Below, in pieces: positions 52,512 to 61,426 of a stretch of 64,000 nt of DNA. Made by a program: the position numbers and the translations under genes. The notes under the pieces are model-generated. The model saw only the letters and a program-made list of their open reading frames with translations, did no database searches and was not told where the DNA came from. Numbering within the stretch: the stretch's first letter is position 1; each line of letters starts with the position of its first letter. The stretch is from Paenisporosarcina sp. FSL H8-0542 (GTDB lineage Bacteria > Bacillota > Bacilli > Bacillales_A > Planococcaceae). The stretch is from positions 3,255,001 through 3,319,000 of the forward strand of contig NZ_CP152050.1 in NCBI RefSeq assembly GCF_038632915.1. Reading direction: 5' to 3'.

Positions 52512-53978
52512 TTATTTCGTAAAAAGTTGATCCATGATTGGATTAGTTTTGTCTTTTGCCTTTTTAACGAATAAAGGATTAAGAACGATCAATGCGATGA
52601 CGTTAGCCGACAGTCCCCAGAACCCTTCATAAATCCCGAATGTCTTTCCTGTAGAATACACAGCAAAAGTTACACCAAGCCCTACAAGTAAACCGATGAT
52701 TGTTGCTTCTCTTGTCTGGTTTCTCCAGAATAAACTAAAGACGATGGCTGGGAAGATTTGAACCATCCCAGATACCCCTAGAAGTTGAAGTGACACAAGT
52801 GCTGTCGGGAAAAGCATACCGAAAATTAATGCTAGTCCTATAACCACAAATACCATCGAACGAGTAATCATCGTCAATTTTTCCGGTTTGACGTTTGGAT
52901 TAATAAAATCACGGTAAATATTATTCGCAAATAAATTCGAAGCTCCGATTGCCATGATTGAACATGGAATCAATGACGCTAGTGCGATTGTTGAATAAGC
53001 AAGTCCTTGTACTACCCCACCGTAAGACACTTGAATTAAATTCAACAATGCAAAACGCGGATCGCTTCCTTCTGGCAATACAAGGTAAGCTGCAAAGCCA
53101 AGGAAAACAACAAGAATTAAGACGATATTATAAAACGGTAAATAGATGGCATTTTTACGAAGTACATCTGCATTTTTCGCTGTGAATACACCTGTTACCG
53201 CGTGCGCCCACATGAATAGTGCCAAGCCTGAAACCAATGAAGCAGTCAAGAACCACGGAATCCCCTTTGGTCCTGTTGTCGGTATGGTTAACAACTCTGG
53301 GGAGTCTGTGACGATTTTGTCAATCATCGAGCCCCAACTTCCAAAGTGAATGATTGGAATTGACACAACCAGGAATAACATAATGACCCATACTAAAATG
53401 TCTTTAATGACCGCGGTATAAGCTGGTCCTTTTATTCCGCTGAAGAATGTATACAGTGCCACTAACAGGAATGAAATAATAACAACAACTTTTATATTAA
53501 TATAACCTGTACCCGCAACTGTTAAAGTATCTTGAATACCAGCTAATTGTAAATCAATGTACGGAACCAGCATTAATACACCGACAATTGCGATTAGCAA
53601 CGATAAGAATTTACTATCAAATCGTCCTTTTGCATAATCTGCAAGTGTCGTTAATTTATGCTTCTTAGAAACTTCCCATAACTTTGGAAGATAGAAATAA
53701 GAAACGAAGAACGCAATTATCGTATATGGAATCGCGAAGAACGCAATACTACCAGCTGCGAATGCAGTACTCGTCAATCCTAAGAATGTGTACGCTGTAT
53801 ATAAGTCTGCTCCGACTAAGAGCCATACGAGCAATGGACCGAAACGTCTTCCACCAACAGACCACTCTTCTACCGAACTCCGGCTTGATTTATTTCGTCC
53901 AGCGATAAATCCAATTAAAACCACCGATAAAACTATGAAACTAGTAATTAATAACGCTGTTAAATTCCCCTGCATCAT
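52512..53978 (-). CDS. yhjB: sodium:solute symporter family permease (YhjB-like)
   Basis: 488 residues, about 13 transmembrane helices, SSS family. Features: the start LIGFIAGRNKSSRSSVEEWS VGGR split here, LLVGADLYTAYTFLG, and HAVTGVFTAKNADVLRKNAI. Length and pairing with a DUF3311 protein match YhjB/YhjC of B. subtilis and the MctP-type monocarboxylate permeases. It overlaps yhjC by four bases. Substrate probably a small organic acid (inference). Confidence 0.88.
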   Translation of the reverse strand: MMQGNLTALLITSFIVLSVVLIGFIAGRNKSSRSSVEEWSVGGRRFGPLLVWLLVGADLYTAYTFLGLTSTAFAAGSIAFFAIPYTIIAFFVSYFYLPKLWEVSKKHKLTTLADYAKGRFDSKFLSLLIAIVGVLMLVPYIDLQLAGIQDTLTVAGTGYINIKVVVIISFLLVALYTFFSGIKGPAYTAVIKDILVWVIMLFLVVSIPIIHFGSWGSMIDKIVTDSPELLTIPTTGPKGIPWFLTASLVSGLALFMWAHAVTGVFTAKNADVLRKNAIYLPFYNIVLILVVFLGFAAYLVLPEGSDPRFALLNLIQVSYGGVVQGLAYSTIALASLIPCSIMAIGASNLFANNIYRDFINPNVKPEKLTMITRSMVFVVIGLALIFGMLFPTALVSLQLLGVSGMVQIFPAIVFSLFWRNQTREATIIGLLVGLGVTFAVYSTGKTFGIYEGFWGLSANVIALIVLNPLFVKKAKDKTNPIMDQLFTK

Positions 53979-54178
53979 TCAATACTCCCCTCTGACTTCT
54001 GTATGCGATAAATGACATACGTACATAATGGAGTAAGAATCATCCCTAAAAATAACCAAAAATGAAGAAATGGTAATCCAAAAATAATCGGTTCAATTCG
54101 ATTAACAAATGGAATTGCGCCAAGCATAAGAACAAACGGTAAAATAGTTAGAATTACAATAATCAATTTTTTGCTCAT
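53975..54178 (-). CDS. yhjC: DUF3311 small membrane protein (YhjC-like)
   Basis: 67 residues with two helices (IIVILTILPFVLMLGAIPFV and GLPFLHFWLFLGMILTPLC), the DUF3311 pattern found directly upstream of SSS permeases. GGAGG lies before the ATG at 54178; the longer frame to 54238 is unsupported. Its stop overlaps the permease start (ATGA), so it is likely an accessory subunit or assembly factor. Confidence 0.85.
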   Translation of the reverse strand: MSKKLIIVILTILPFVLMLGAIPFVNRIEPIIFGLPFLHFWLFLGMILTPLCTYVIYRIQKSEGSIE

Positions 54179-54364
54179 CTGTATCCTCCTAGGTGTAAAT
54201 TTAGATAATATATTGGAATAGTTATAATTATCAATCATTAATATTATCAGATAGAAATTTTAATACAAGGGAATATCGTGAAAACGGTTACAAAGTTCCA
54301 ATTAAACTAGATGAAATAACGTTTCAAGATTTTTCCCACTAACTACCCCTGCACCATTACCTAT

Positions 54365-54403
54365 AAAAAAAAGACAAACAAAGTGAAATCACTTTGCTCG
54401 TCT
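54365..54403 (-). terminator. hairpin with A-run, second terminator downstream of the yitT-like gene
   Basis: AAAGTGA (54380-54386) pairs with TCACTTT (54389-54395), extended by AGAC/GTCT; eight A on the left give a T-run on the minus strand. The stretch 54179-54550 shows nothing else clear. Confidence 0.65.
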
Positions 54404-54551
54404 CAGTTGTAATTACTATTTGAGGAAATCTTTTTCTTCTTCCAAGGTTTAAATACGGATATATAAGAATTGTTACGCATGAGGTATTATTTATATTTAT
54501 GTAACCACATGTTTACATAATGCATATACGTCTACTTTCATTAAACAAAAA

Positions 54552-54576
54552 AAGGACTGTCAGATTAACAGTCCTT
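54552..54576 (-). terminator. intrinsic terminator after the yitT-like gene
   Basis: AAGGACTGT pairs with ACAGTCCTT, seven-base loop, A-run on the left for the minus strand. Confidence 0.85.
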
Positions 54577-54610
54577 CTGGATCTCATTCTTTCACTGATG
54601 TTAGTCCCCA

Positions 54611-55423
54611 CTAATTCTTTGCAAAATTACCATCAACCTCAACAGTCTCAAATATATTAATAAAGGCATGTTCATCATATTTCCGGACAATTTTTTTGAT
54701 TTGCAATGTTTCATAACGTGTAACAACCATCATTAATATTTGTTTCTTTTCTTGTGTGTAGCCTCCGTAACCTTCAGTAATCGTCATACCTCGATAAATG
54801 GACTCCAGTAGATCATTGCGTATTAAGTCGCCTTTTGAAGTGACTATCTGCATCGTCAATTTGACATGATTGGTGAAGATCGTATCAATCATTTTACCGG
54901 TCAAAAATATGGATAATAGAGTGTATAATGCGATATCCCAGCCGAAAACAAATCCAGAAATCAGAACAATTACACCGTTCATAGCTGTGAGAAGTAGTCC
55001 AATACTGACATTACTGATTCGGGAAACCATAATCGCTATAATATCCAAACCGCCTGAAGTTCCAGAGTATTTCAAAATAAGACCGATACCCAGGCCACCC
55101 AAGCCTCCACCAAAAACAGCGGAAAGCAAGATATTGTCGGTAACTTGAACTACCGGCAATATATATAAGAAGACTGACAGTGAAATGACACAAACCATAG
55201 TATTGATCGTAATGGTTTTTCCGAGTTTGAAATAACCCAACACAACTAAAGGTAAATTAAATAGTAGATTCAATAAGCCAGTATTAAATGGTGTGATCAA
55301 CCCAACCAATATAGCTATTCCACTAATTCCGCTGCTTAATATACCATAAGGAACCAAAAAGAAATTAAAAGCGAATGCCACAATTAGTGAGCCTGTGATG
55401 ACAATGGTATTTTTTAAAAACAT
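54611..55423 (-). CDS. YitT-family membrane protein (DUF161 plus DUF2179)
   Basis: 270 residues: five to six transmembrane helices (VPYGILSSGISGIAILVGLI, LLNLLFNLPLVVLGYFKLG, SGTSGGLDIIAIMVS) and a C-terminal soluble DUF2179 domain (MTITEGYGGYTQEKKQILMM VVTR split here). This is the standard YitT layout; several paralogues exist in most Bacillales and the function is unknown. GGAGGA is spaced for the second ATG (55423). Single gene with terminator. Confidence 0.88.
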   Translation of the reverse strand: MFLKNTIVITGSLIVAFAFNFFLVPYGILSSGISGIAILVGLITPFNTGLLNLLFNLPLVVLGYFKLGKTITINTMVCVISLSVFLYILPVVQVTDNILLSAVFGGGLGGLGIGLILKYSGTSGGLDIIAIMVSRISNVSIGLLLTAMNGVIVLISGFVFGWDIALYTLLSIFLTGKMIDTIFTNHVKLTMQIVTSKGDLIRNDLLESIYRGMTITEGYGGYTQEKKQILMMVVTRYETLQIKKIVRKYDEHAFINIFETVEVDGNFAKN

Positions 55424-55447
55424 AAACATTCCTCCAACTTCTTTGAA

Positions 55448-55535
55448 TAAGGCTCTGTTAAACGAAACGGTCGTTTATCGTACAGTTGCGCATAGGCCAA
55501 CAAATATGAAAACCACATAATGGGCTTCACGCTCT
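55448..55535 (+). repeat. dispersed repeat, second copy of the 16618-16752 element
   Basis: AGGCTCTGTTAAACGA, then GTTTATCGTACA, GGCCAACAAATATG and AAAACCACAT, in the same order as the minus strand at 16752-16660. Divergent but clearly related; no ORF. Confidence 0.55.
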
Positions 55536-55599
55536 TACAGCATTTATTTTGCAAATGTACTCTATAAAAAAGCAACAGCTTGCAAGACCGTCAGTAATG

Positions 55600-55730
55600 C
55601 GCGAGCCAATTTATACTATTACTAAACCTGCGATTTTTCCAACTAACCATCAATTATTTCCAACTAAACTTGCATTTTCTCCAACTAAACTTAATTTTCT
55701 CAAACTAATCGTCACTTTTATCAAACTTGA
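55600..55730 (+). repeat. degenerate 21-bp tandem array (consensus TTTTCTCCAACTAAACTTGCA)
   Basis: Anchor ACT at 55621, 55642, 55663, 55684, 55704 and 55725: spacings 21, 21, 21, 20, 21. Units are T-rich, then CCAACTAAACTTG. Same period and general shape as the array at 26583-26725 but a different core. A reading frame through it (55549-55776) is a by-product of the period being a multiple of three. Confidence 0.75.
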
Positions 55731-55797
55731 GCCTAAAACTTGCTCAACATTCTTGATATTGACCTATTTTACATGAAAAAGCGTCAAACTTTAAAAA

Positions 55798-55840
55798 AAC
55801 TGCCAATTCCCCATAGAACATTAGGCAGTTCTATCTTTTT
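55798..55840. terminator. hairpin of uncertain owner
   Basis: AACTGCC and GGCAGTT flank a 19-base loop, followed by a T-rich stretch on the plus strand. No plus-strand gene precedes it. Confidence 0.4.
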
Positions 55841-55937
55841 ATGGTAACAATTAATCCCTAAACTGAGTGAAAAGGCTTGCAAGTTCGATCGCGGAAAGAG
55901 CAAATTCACTATAATCAACAGTCAGAGCCGTGCATTA

Positions 55938-55970
55938 AAAAACTCGCCCCTACTGGAGGGACAAGTTTTT
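55938..55970. terminator. hairpin with AAAAACT/AGTTTTT ends
   Basis: AAAAACTCGCCCC and GGGACAAGTTTTT pair with mismatches. The surrounding 55841-56053 has no gene; it may mark a lost transcription unit. Confidence 0.4.
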
Positions 55971-56053
55971 GCTCGCAAACTATCGGTTTCCCACACTTCC
56001 GTCTCTGTAAAATTGTTCTCTGCTGGCTAGAATTTTATTCATTCTAATCATTT

Positions 56054-56087
56054 AAAAAGGCTGAACCACAATGGGCTCAGCCTTTTT
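56054..56087 (-). terminator. intrinsic terminator after the MFS gene
   Basis: AAAAAGGCTGA (56054-56064) pairs perfectly with TCAGCCTTTTT (56077-56087), directly after the stop codon on the minus strand. Confidence 0.9.
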
Positions 56088-56091
56088 CTTA

Positions 56092-57564
56092 TTATTCCTC
56101 AACGGGTTTTTGTTTATAAACTTGTTCCTTCTCTTCCTCAGTAACCTGTCTGTTCGGCTTTTTGATAAAGAATGTCAACACTAACCCTACAACTGCAATA
56201 AATGTAGAGACGTAGAATGTATAAGTGATTCCTTCCATCATGGAGTTCTTCATGATGTTCATAGGGTCACTTCCGCTTTTCGCCAAGTTTTCCGCTGTCG
56301 AAGTCGTGCGAGTATTCATGACGGTGATTAGTAACGCAGAACCGATGGCACCTGATACTTGTTGAAAAGTGTTGTTCATCGCTGTACCGTGTGGGTAAGC
56401 TTTCATTGGCAACGTATTCAAACCGTTCGTCATTACCGGCATCATTACCATTGAAATCCCGAACATGCGGATTGTATATAGGAACATTATTTCAAGGTAC
56501 GTTGTATCCAAACTTAATTTACTAAAGTAATACGTTGAAATAACAACAATCGACATCCCTGTAATTGCAAGCACTTTGGCACCGTATTTATCGAACAATT
56601 TACCGGTAACTGGTGACATGAAGCCCATCACCAAAGCACCTGGAAGCATGAGCAAGCCAGAATCGAAAGGTGAAATCCCTTTGATTGTCTGAACATAAAT
56701 CGGCATAAGGATCATGGCCGAGAACATGGAAATGGATAGAACGATTGAAATCGCTGACGATAATGCAAACATTGGATGTTTGTAGATCCTAAATTCGAGC
56801 AATGGTTCACTCAATTTAAGTTGGCGGAGAATAAATGTAACAAGTGATACTACACCGACGGTAATGGTTCCTAAAACTATCGGGTCGTCCCAACCATTTT
56901 GACCAGCAGAACTAAATCCGTAGAGGATTCCGCCAAAGCCAAGACTTGAAAAGACTAAAGACATTTTATCCAAACTTAATTCTCGGTTTTGGAACGTTAA
57001 ATTCTTTAATTTGAAAATTCCTAAAGCTAACGGGATTAAAGCAACAGGCAGGACAATGAAAAACAATACTCGCCATGAATAGTGTTCAACAATGTAACCG
57101 GAAAGTGTTGGACCGATTGCCGGTGCAACGATCATTACTAGACCGAAAACACCCATCGCCGCTCCTCGTCGTTCAACAGGAAACGCAGCAAGCATCACGT
57201 TCATCAGTAATGGCATCATCAGTGCGGCACCAGCAGCTTGAATCATTCGAGCTGCAAGAAGCACACCAAAAGTAGGGGCTAAGCCCGCAAATAATGTCCC
57301 TAGCGCAAATATGGACATGGCCAGGATGAAAATGGATCTATTGGAATAACGTTGTATAAAATAGGCACTCGCGGGAATTAAAATCCCATTGACCAACATA
57401 TAGCCTGTTACGAGCCATTGTACTGTAGATGCATCCTTAATATTTAAATCCGTCATAATGGAAGGCAATGCGATATTCAATAACGTCTGGGTGAAGATCG
57501 CCACAAATGCCCCCATAAATAATATGGCGATATTGCCATATGGTGGTTTTTTCTGTTCTGTCAT
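56092..57564 (-). CDS. MFS multidrug efflux transporter, DHA2 (EmrB/QacA) type
   Basis: 490 residues with 14 predicted helices. Family motifs: LNIALPSIMTDLNI, WLVTGYMLVNGILIPASAYF, the motif A-like loop RYSNRSIFILAMS, motif C region VAPAIGPTLSGYIVEHYSWR. It exports drugs or toxic compounds using the proton gradient. It is transcribed with the upstream TetR gene (60-base gap, own GGAGG), whose operators probably control both. Confidence 0.92.
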   Translation of the reverse strand: MTEQKKPPYGNIAILFMGAFVAIFTQTLLNIALPSIMTDLNIKDASTVQWLVTGYMLVNGILIPASAYFIQRYSNRSIFILAMSIFALGTLFAGLAPTFGVLLAARMIQAAGAALMMPLLMNVMLAAFPVERRGAAMGVFGLVMIVAPAIGPTLSGYIVEHYSWRVLFFIVLPVALIPLALGIFKLKNLTFQNRELSLDKMSLVFSSLGFGGILYGFSSAGQNGWDDPIVLGTITVGVVSLVTFILRQLKLSEPLLEFRIYKHPMFALSSAISIVLSISMFSAMILMPIYVQTIKGISPFDSGLLMLPGALVMGFMSPVTGKLFDKYGAKVLAITGMSIVVISTYYFSKLSLDTTYLEIMFLYTIRMFGISMVMMPVMTNGLNTLPMKAYPHGTAMNNTFQQVSGAIGSALLITVMNTRTTSTAENLAKSGSDPMNIMKNSMMEGITYTFYVSTFIAVVGLVLTFFIKKPNRQVTEEEKEQVYKQKPVEE

Positions 57565-57623
57565 CCTTTTTTTCCTCCGTATAGTTTAGTCGTCTATTAC
57601 TCGCTTCATGAAATTTCGTGGGT

Positions 57624-58235
57624 TTACTTACATAATCCTTTTTTCATTAAATTCACTTCAGCTGTATAGTTTTGCATAGATTGTTCTATGGACAAGTCTT
57701 TTGCGAATACTTGAATCAGATTTTGGAATGTTACTGCCTTCATGATTTTGAAAATATGAATCAATTCCATTTCATCTGAGATATTCAATTTATCTGTATC
57801 AACCAAGCCCATAACCTCTTTTAAACGAGTATTCATTTGCTCTTCATTTACTTCAGGTGTTAATGTATTTTCTGCTTTATAATTCATGTTCAAGAATGCA
57901 TTTCTGAAAAATTGACGAAATTCCAAGCTTTGCAAGCTGATCAACATCCTCCGGAAGGATTCGATAAATGACTCTATTAGATCGCCATTTTGATCTTTCA
58001 ATACTGAAATGAATCTGCTATTCAGTCTCTGAGAGTTTTCATCTAACAAGAAATAGTAGAGATCCTCTTTATCTTCAAAATATTGATAAAAGCTACCCCT
58101 TGGGATACCAGCATCTTTTACGATATTAGAAATGGAAGCTCCAGATAACGGGACTCTTGAAAATTCCTTCATAGCTGCTTTTATTAATGTTTCTTTTTTT
58201 TCATTGGGTAAATTGATGAAGGTTTGTTTAGGCAA
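57624..58235 (-). CDS. TetR-family regulator of the efflux pump
   Basis: 203 residues. N-terminal HTH: FINLPNEKKETLIKAAMKEF, ASISNIVKDAGIPRGSFYQYF; C-terminal ligand-binding helical domain. TTG start at 58235, eight bases after GGAGG. Three TGACACNNTGTCA-type palindromes directly upstream are the likely operators, so it should repress its own operon with the MFS pump until a ligand binds. Confidence 0.9.
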   Translation of the reverse strand: MPKQTFINLPNEKKETLIKAAMKEFSRVPLSGASISNIVKDAGIPRGSFYQYFEDKEDLYYFLLDENSQRLNSRFISVLKDQNGDLIESFIESFRRMLISLQSLEFRQFFRNAFLNMNYKAENTLTPEVNEEQMNTRLKEVMGLVDTDKLNISDEMELIHIFKIMKAVTFQNLIQVFAKDLSIEQSMQNYTAEVNLMKKGLCK

Positions 58236-58262
58236 CCTTATAACCTCCTATCTGAATTTAAA

Positions 58263-58342
58263 GTGACACGATGTCACAACCGAACTTGATTCATTATATA
58301 TGACACGATGTCACAATTCAACTAAAACATGACACCTTGTCA
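58263..58342 (-). promoter_or_regulatory. three palindromic TetR operators
   Basis: GTGACACGATGTCAC (58263-58277), TGACACGATGTCA (58301-58313) and TGACACCTTGTCA (58330-58342), centres 37 and 29 bases apart, between the regulator start and its promoter region. Confidence 0.8.
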
Positions 58343-58409
58343 CATCACGAACTATTTGGACAATTGAAAAAGTCTATCAGTCTGTCTTATTGATTTTTTA
58401 TTTAAAAGA

Positions 58410-58470
58410 GAGAATCGGCATCTTTGCGACGAGTAACCGCAGGAGCAGATTTTCTTGTCGCAGATTCTCT
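58410..58470. repeat. partial copy of an intergenic repeat (GTAACCGCAGGAGC core)
   Basis: GAGTAACCGCAGGAGCAGA matches AAGTAACCGCAGGAGCGG near 16622. It is framed by the inverted words AGAGAATC and GATTCTCT, so it may be a short structured element. Confidence 0.45.
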
Positions 58471-58497
58471 TACTATGAACACATTGTTTTAACAAAA

Positions 58498-58537
58498 TAA
58501 AAAGAGAAAAGTCATTTTTGACTTTCCTCTTTTTATA
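58498..58537 (-). terminator. intrinsic terminator after the TraB-family gene
   Basis: AAAAAGAGAAAAGTCA pairs with TGACTTTCCTCTTTTT (bulge), downstream of the minus-strand stop. Confidence 0.85.
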
Positions 58538-58546
58538 TATGCCGTA

Positions 58547-59713
58547 TTACAAGTTATTGAAGAACACTCTAATCACATCTGCCCCGCCGATAAAGGTTCC
58601 CAATGAACCTCCTAAGTTGGTCAGGACAACCACCAACAACACGCGGGTGACCTTGTTATCCCAAAATCCTTTTATGGAAAACACATCCTCCGAAAGTGTT
58701 TCGAAGTCTCCGATATTCGGTCGGCGAATATACGCTTGTACAATTCCAGAAACCCAACCAGCAGCAATCAACGGATGCAAGGCAGTAAATGGAGCAGCAA
58801 CAAAGGCTGACAGTACGGCTAGCGGATGCCCAAAAGCAACGGCAGCTCCTACAGCAGCAAGAGATCCAGTCCACAGAAACCAGCTTATCGCTTGATCAAA
58901 ACCTGCAGAAGGATTAGCGATAAAAGTATAGGCAATGATTGCTATAATCAGCAGAGGAATCGCCCAACCAATAATTTTAGGTACGATTGATTTAGGTGGC
59001 GTTTGTGACAAAGCCATTAAATCATGCTCTTTATGAATTTCTTTTGTAATGCCCTGTACATGTGCCGCACCCAATACCGCAACAATTTTATTTCCTGGAG
59101 CATCCTTAATTTTTTGGGCTAAATATTGATCCCTCTCATCAATTAAAGGCGTCTTTAACTTCGGAAAAGCTTCCGTGAATTCAGCAAGAGCAGCGTTTAG
59201 CGTATCTTGTGATTTCATTTTTTCAAGTTCATCTTCCGAGATGGTCTCTTTACTGAAAATACTAAAGAATATTGCATTGAGAAGTTGTGCCTTCCCTGAC
59301 AGGCCGAGATTGCCCCAAATTCTGCTAAAGGTGATTTGTATATTGCGATCAGCCAAGACCAGATTTGCACCTATCTCTTTTGCTGATTCAATACCCTGAA
59401 TCATTTCCTGTCCAGGCTTGATATCAAACTGTTTTGCTAAACGATTTTGAAAAGAAGAAATCGCCAAATTCATCAATAGAAACGTGGCTTTCTTGTCTTT
59501 AATCACTTTGAAAATATCAGTCTCTTTATACTTGTTGCTGTCCATAACTGACTGGTATCTTTGTTCATCCAACTCGATACATACTGAATCGGGTCTTTCT
59601 CTTTCGATAACCTCTTTTACTTGTTCAGCACTCTGTCTCGATACATGGGCAGTTCCGATTAAAATTAGTTCTTTGCCATCTAGGCTGATTCGCGTAATAT
59701 TTTCTTCCGGCAT
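58547..59713 (-). CDS. TraB/PrgY-family membrane protein
   Basis: 388 residues. The N-terminal two thirds is the TraB/TIKI-like domain with ILIGTAHVSRQSAEQV and RPDSVCIELDEQRY near the start and the matching VAVLGAAHVQGITKEI later; these His/Glu residues suggest a metal-dependent hydrolase fold. The C-terminal third holds four or more membrane helices. The plasmid relatives shut down pheromone activity in enterococci. Chromosomal members have unknown roles. The presence of peptide-signalling genes nearby makes it notable but not linked. ATG after GGAAG. Confidence 0.85.
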   Translation of the reverse strand: MPEENITRISLDGKELILIGTAHVSRQSAEQVKEVIERERPDSVCIELDEQRYQSVMDSNKYKETDIFKVIKDKKATFLLMNLAISSFQNRLAKQFDIKPGQEMIQGIESAKEIGANLVLADRNIQITFSRIWGNLGLSGKAQLLNAIFFSIFSKETISEDELEKMKSQDTLNAALAEFTEAFPKLKTPLIDERDQYLAQKIKDAPGNKIVAVLGAAHVQGITKEIHKEHDLMALSQTPPKSIVPKIIGWAIPLLIIAIIAYTFIANPSAGFDQAISWFLWTGSLAAVGAAVAFGHPLAVLSAFVAAPFTALHPLIAAGWVSGIVQAYIRRPNIGDFETLSEDVFSIKGFWDNKVTRVLLVVVLTNLGGSLGTFIGGADVIRVFFNNL

Positions 59714-59992
59714 AAGCTACTTCCTTCATAGAATGTATTTCTCTACGCAATTCCTGTATCTATTAATTACGAAAAGACTGTCTACTGTTAATAATGAATT
59801 AGATTATAAGAAATTTCAAATTTGTTTTGTTTATTATAGTAGAAAGATTTTTACATATGTCTGGAGTGCTTTAAAAGCATCATAATCCCTCAGCAAACAT
59901 CGATTTTTTGGGGGAGATTGCTTTAGAAAATAGTATTTTGCAACCGGCAGTGCACTTCTTAATAAATGATGGCAAGCTAGCGACATCTCGAG
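59714..59992. other. gene-free stretch
   Basis: AT-rich DNA before the TraB gene on the minus strand and after the propeller gene; no terminator, operator or repeat was identified. Confidence 0.4.
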
Positions 59993-61291
59993 TCAAGATG
60001 TCTTTGTTATTTTCCAAATAACGCCTGTTCCAGGTACTGCTGACTCTTCTGTAAATAAGCCAAAGTCAGAGACATACAGTGCGCCATCAGGACCGAAAAC
60101 GGCATCAATGGGCCGTTCTAATCCGCCTCCATTTGTATCGGATGCAGCCAGACCTGTTCGATTTATTGCAAAAATATGAATCTGCCCTGTTTGCATGTCG
60201 ATACGGGAAACGCGATGGCCCACATAGGGAAGCGGTATCCCTCCTGTTGTCTCTGGGTCTTCAGCTCCAAACTCCGCGATAAAAACATCCCCTACTGGTC
60301 CAAATTCAGGATTCTCATTAAAACTGAACCCCATTGTTGCGGAGTGAGAAGGGAATGAAGCCACAGGCATTGGTGGTTGCATAGGATGTTCTGCTAATAA
60401 GAAAGCAGGTTGAGGTTTTCCTTCCGGTTTAAATTGTGGCATTGTAACCGGCAATCCTCCGGTAAAATCCGGAAATCCATACCAGAATCCAGGACGAATC
60501 CACTGAAATTCATCCGGGGAGTTGGCCACTGGACGACTTCCGCGAACATCCATCCCATGATTGGACGCAAACAATCGATTGAATCGATCGAATCGCAATC
60601 TGAAAGGATTTCTTAGACCCCATGCCACCAACTCAAGCTCAGAGCCATCTGGATTGGCACGTAATATACTTCCGCTAGCACGAATGATTCCATCCACTGT
60701 GTTCCCGGGATAGGTTTCAACCCCAAAAGGAACAAATGCGCCAGTTGTCACAACACGGTCTGGAAATGCCTCTAAAAATCCTGATGTTTGAAAGTTAGAG
60801 CCATTTAAAGTCACCCTTGAACCGGGGTAATCATGAAAGAATGGATGTTCTTTTACCCAGGAGTTGTCCTTTCCTACAACCCCACTATTGGTCGCAGTTC
60901 CTTGCCCAAAATACATTTTTCCATCAGGGCCAAATACCACTCGATTATTATGATGATCACCAATACTGGGGAGCCCTTCAATAATATCCACCTTCGTCCC
61001 ATCAGGCTGAATAATCGTTACGTAACCTCGATGCGCAACATAAATGTTGCCTTGGTATTCAGTAATCCCAGTTAGAGGAGGATTAAATCCATCACCTATA
61101 ACAATAAAACCTTGTTGCGTTAGTTTTAACACCTTTCCGTTCCCATCCGTGATACCGGAATCGGCAACCAGCAATTCCCCTTTGCTTGTAAAGGTTATAT
61201 TTATGGGAGTTGTTAAACCATCCGCGAATACTTCAATGTCATAACCGGGTGGCAACAGGATGTCACTCGGATCTAGTTTTCGTTCAGGCAT
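59993..61291 (-). CDS. glucose/sorbosone dehydrogenase-like beta-propeller protein
   Basis: 432 residues, six-bladed propeller style of PQQ-type sugar dehydrogenases: LPPGYDIEVFADGLTTPINI, DHHNNRVVFGPDGKMYFGQG, WGLRNPFRLRFDRFNRLFAS NHG split here, and ERPIDAVFGPDGALYVSDFG. The HHNN and NPFR motifs are those that form the cofactor/sugar pocket. No signal peptide is visible, unusual because most relatives are periplasmic or secreted. AAAGG is five bases before the ATG at 61291. Enzyme activity is not certain. Confidence 0.82.
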   Translation of the reverse strand: MPERKLDPSDILLPPGYDIEVFADGLTTPINITFTSKGELLVADSGITDGNGKVLKLTQQGFIVIGDGFNPPLTGITEYQGNIYVAHRGYVTIIQPDGTKVDIIEGLPSIGDHHNNRVVFGPDGKMYFGQGTATNSGVVGKDNSWVKEHPFFHDYPGSRVTLNGSNFQTSGFLEAFPDRVVTTGAFVPFGVETYPGNTVDGIIRASGSILRANPDGSELELVAWGLRNPFRLRFDRFNRLFASNHGMDVRGSRPVANSPDEFQWIRPGFWYGFPDFTGGLPVTMPQFKPEGKPQPAFLLAEHPMQPPMPVASFPSHSATMGFSFNENPEFGPVGDVFIAEFGAEDPETTGGIPLPYVGHRVSRIDMQTGQIHIFAINRTGLAASDTNGGGLERPIDAVFGPDGALYVSDFGLFTEESAVPGTGVIWKITKTS

Positions 61292-61426
61292 TGACACCTT
61301 TCCCCTCTCTTCATTTTCTCTATCAATTTATTCAACCATTGGGCATTCTGGCACTCATTTCATTCTTTTTTATAGTATATAAAAAGACTTTGTGAAATAA
61401 GGAAATTAACAGAGGGATGGAATTCG

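Noticed and set aside
55549-55776. 75-codon plus-strand reading frame
   Set aside because: It is created by the 21-bp array (a multiple of three) and has no ribosome site; composition is repeat-derived.
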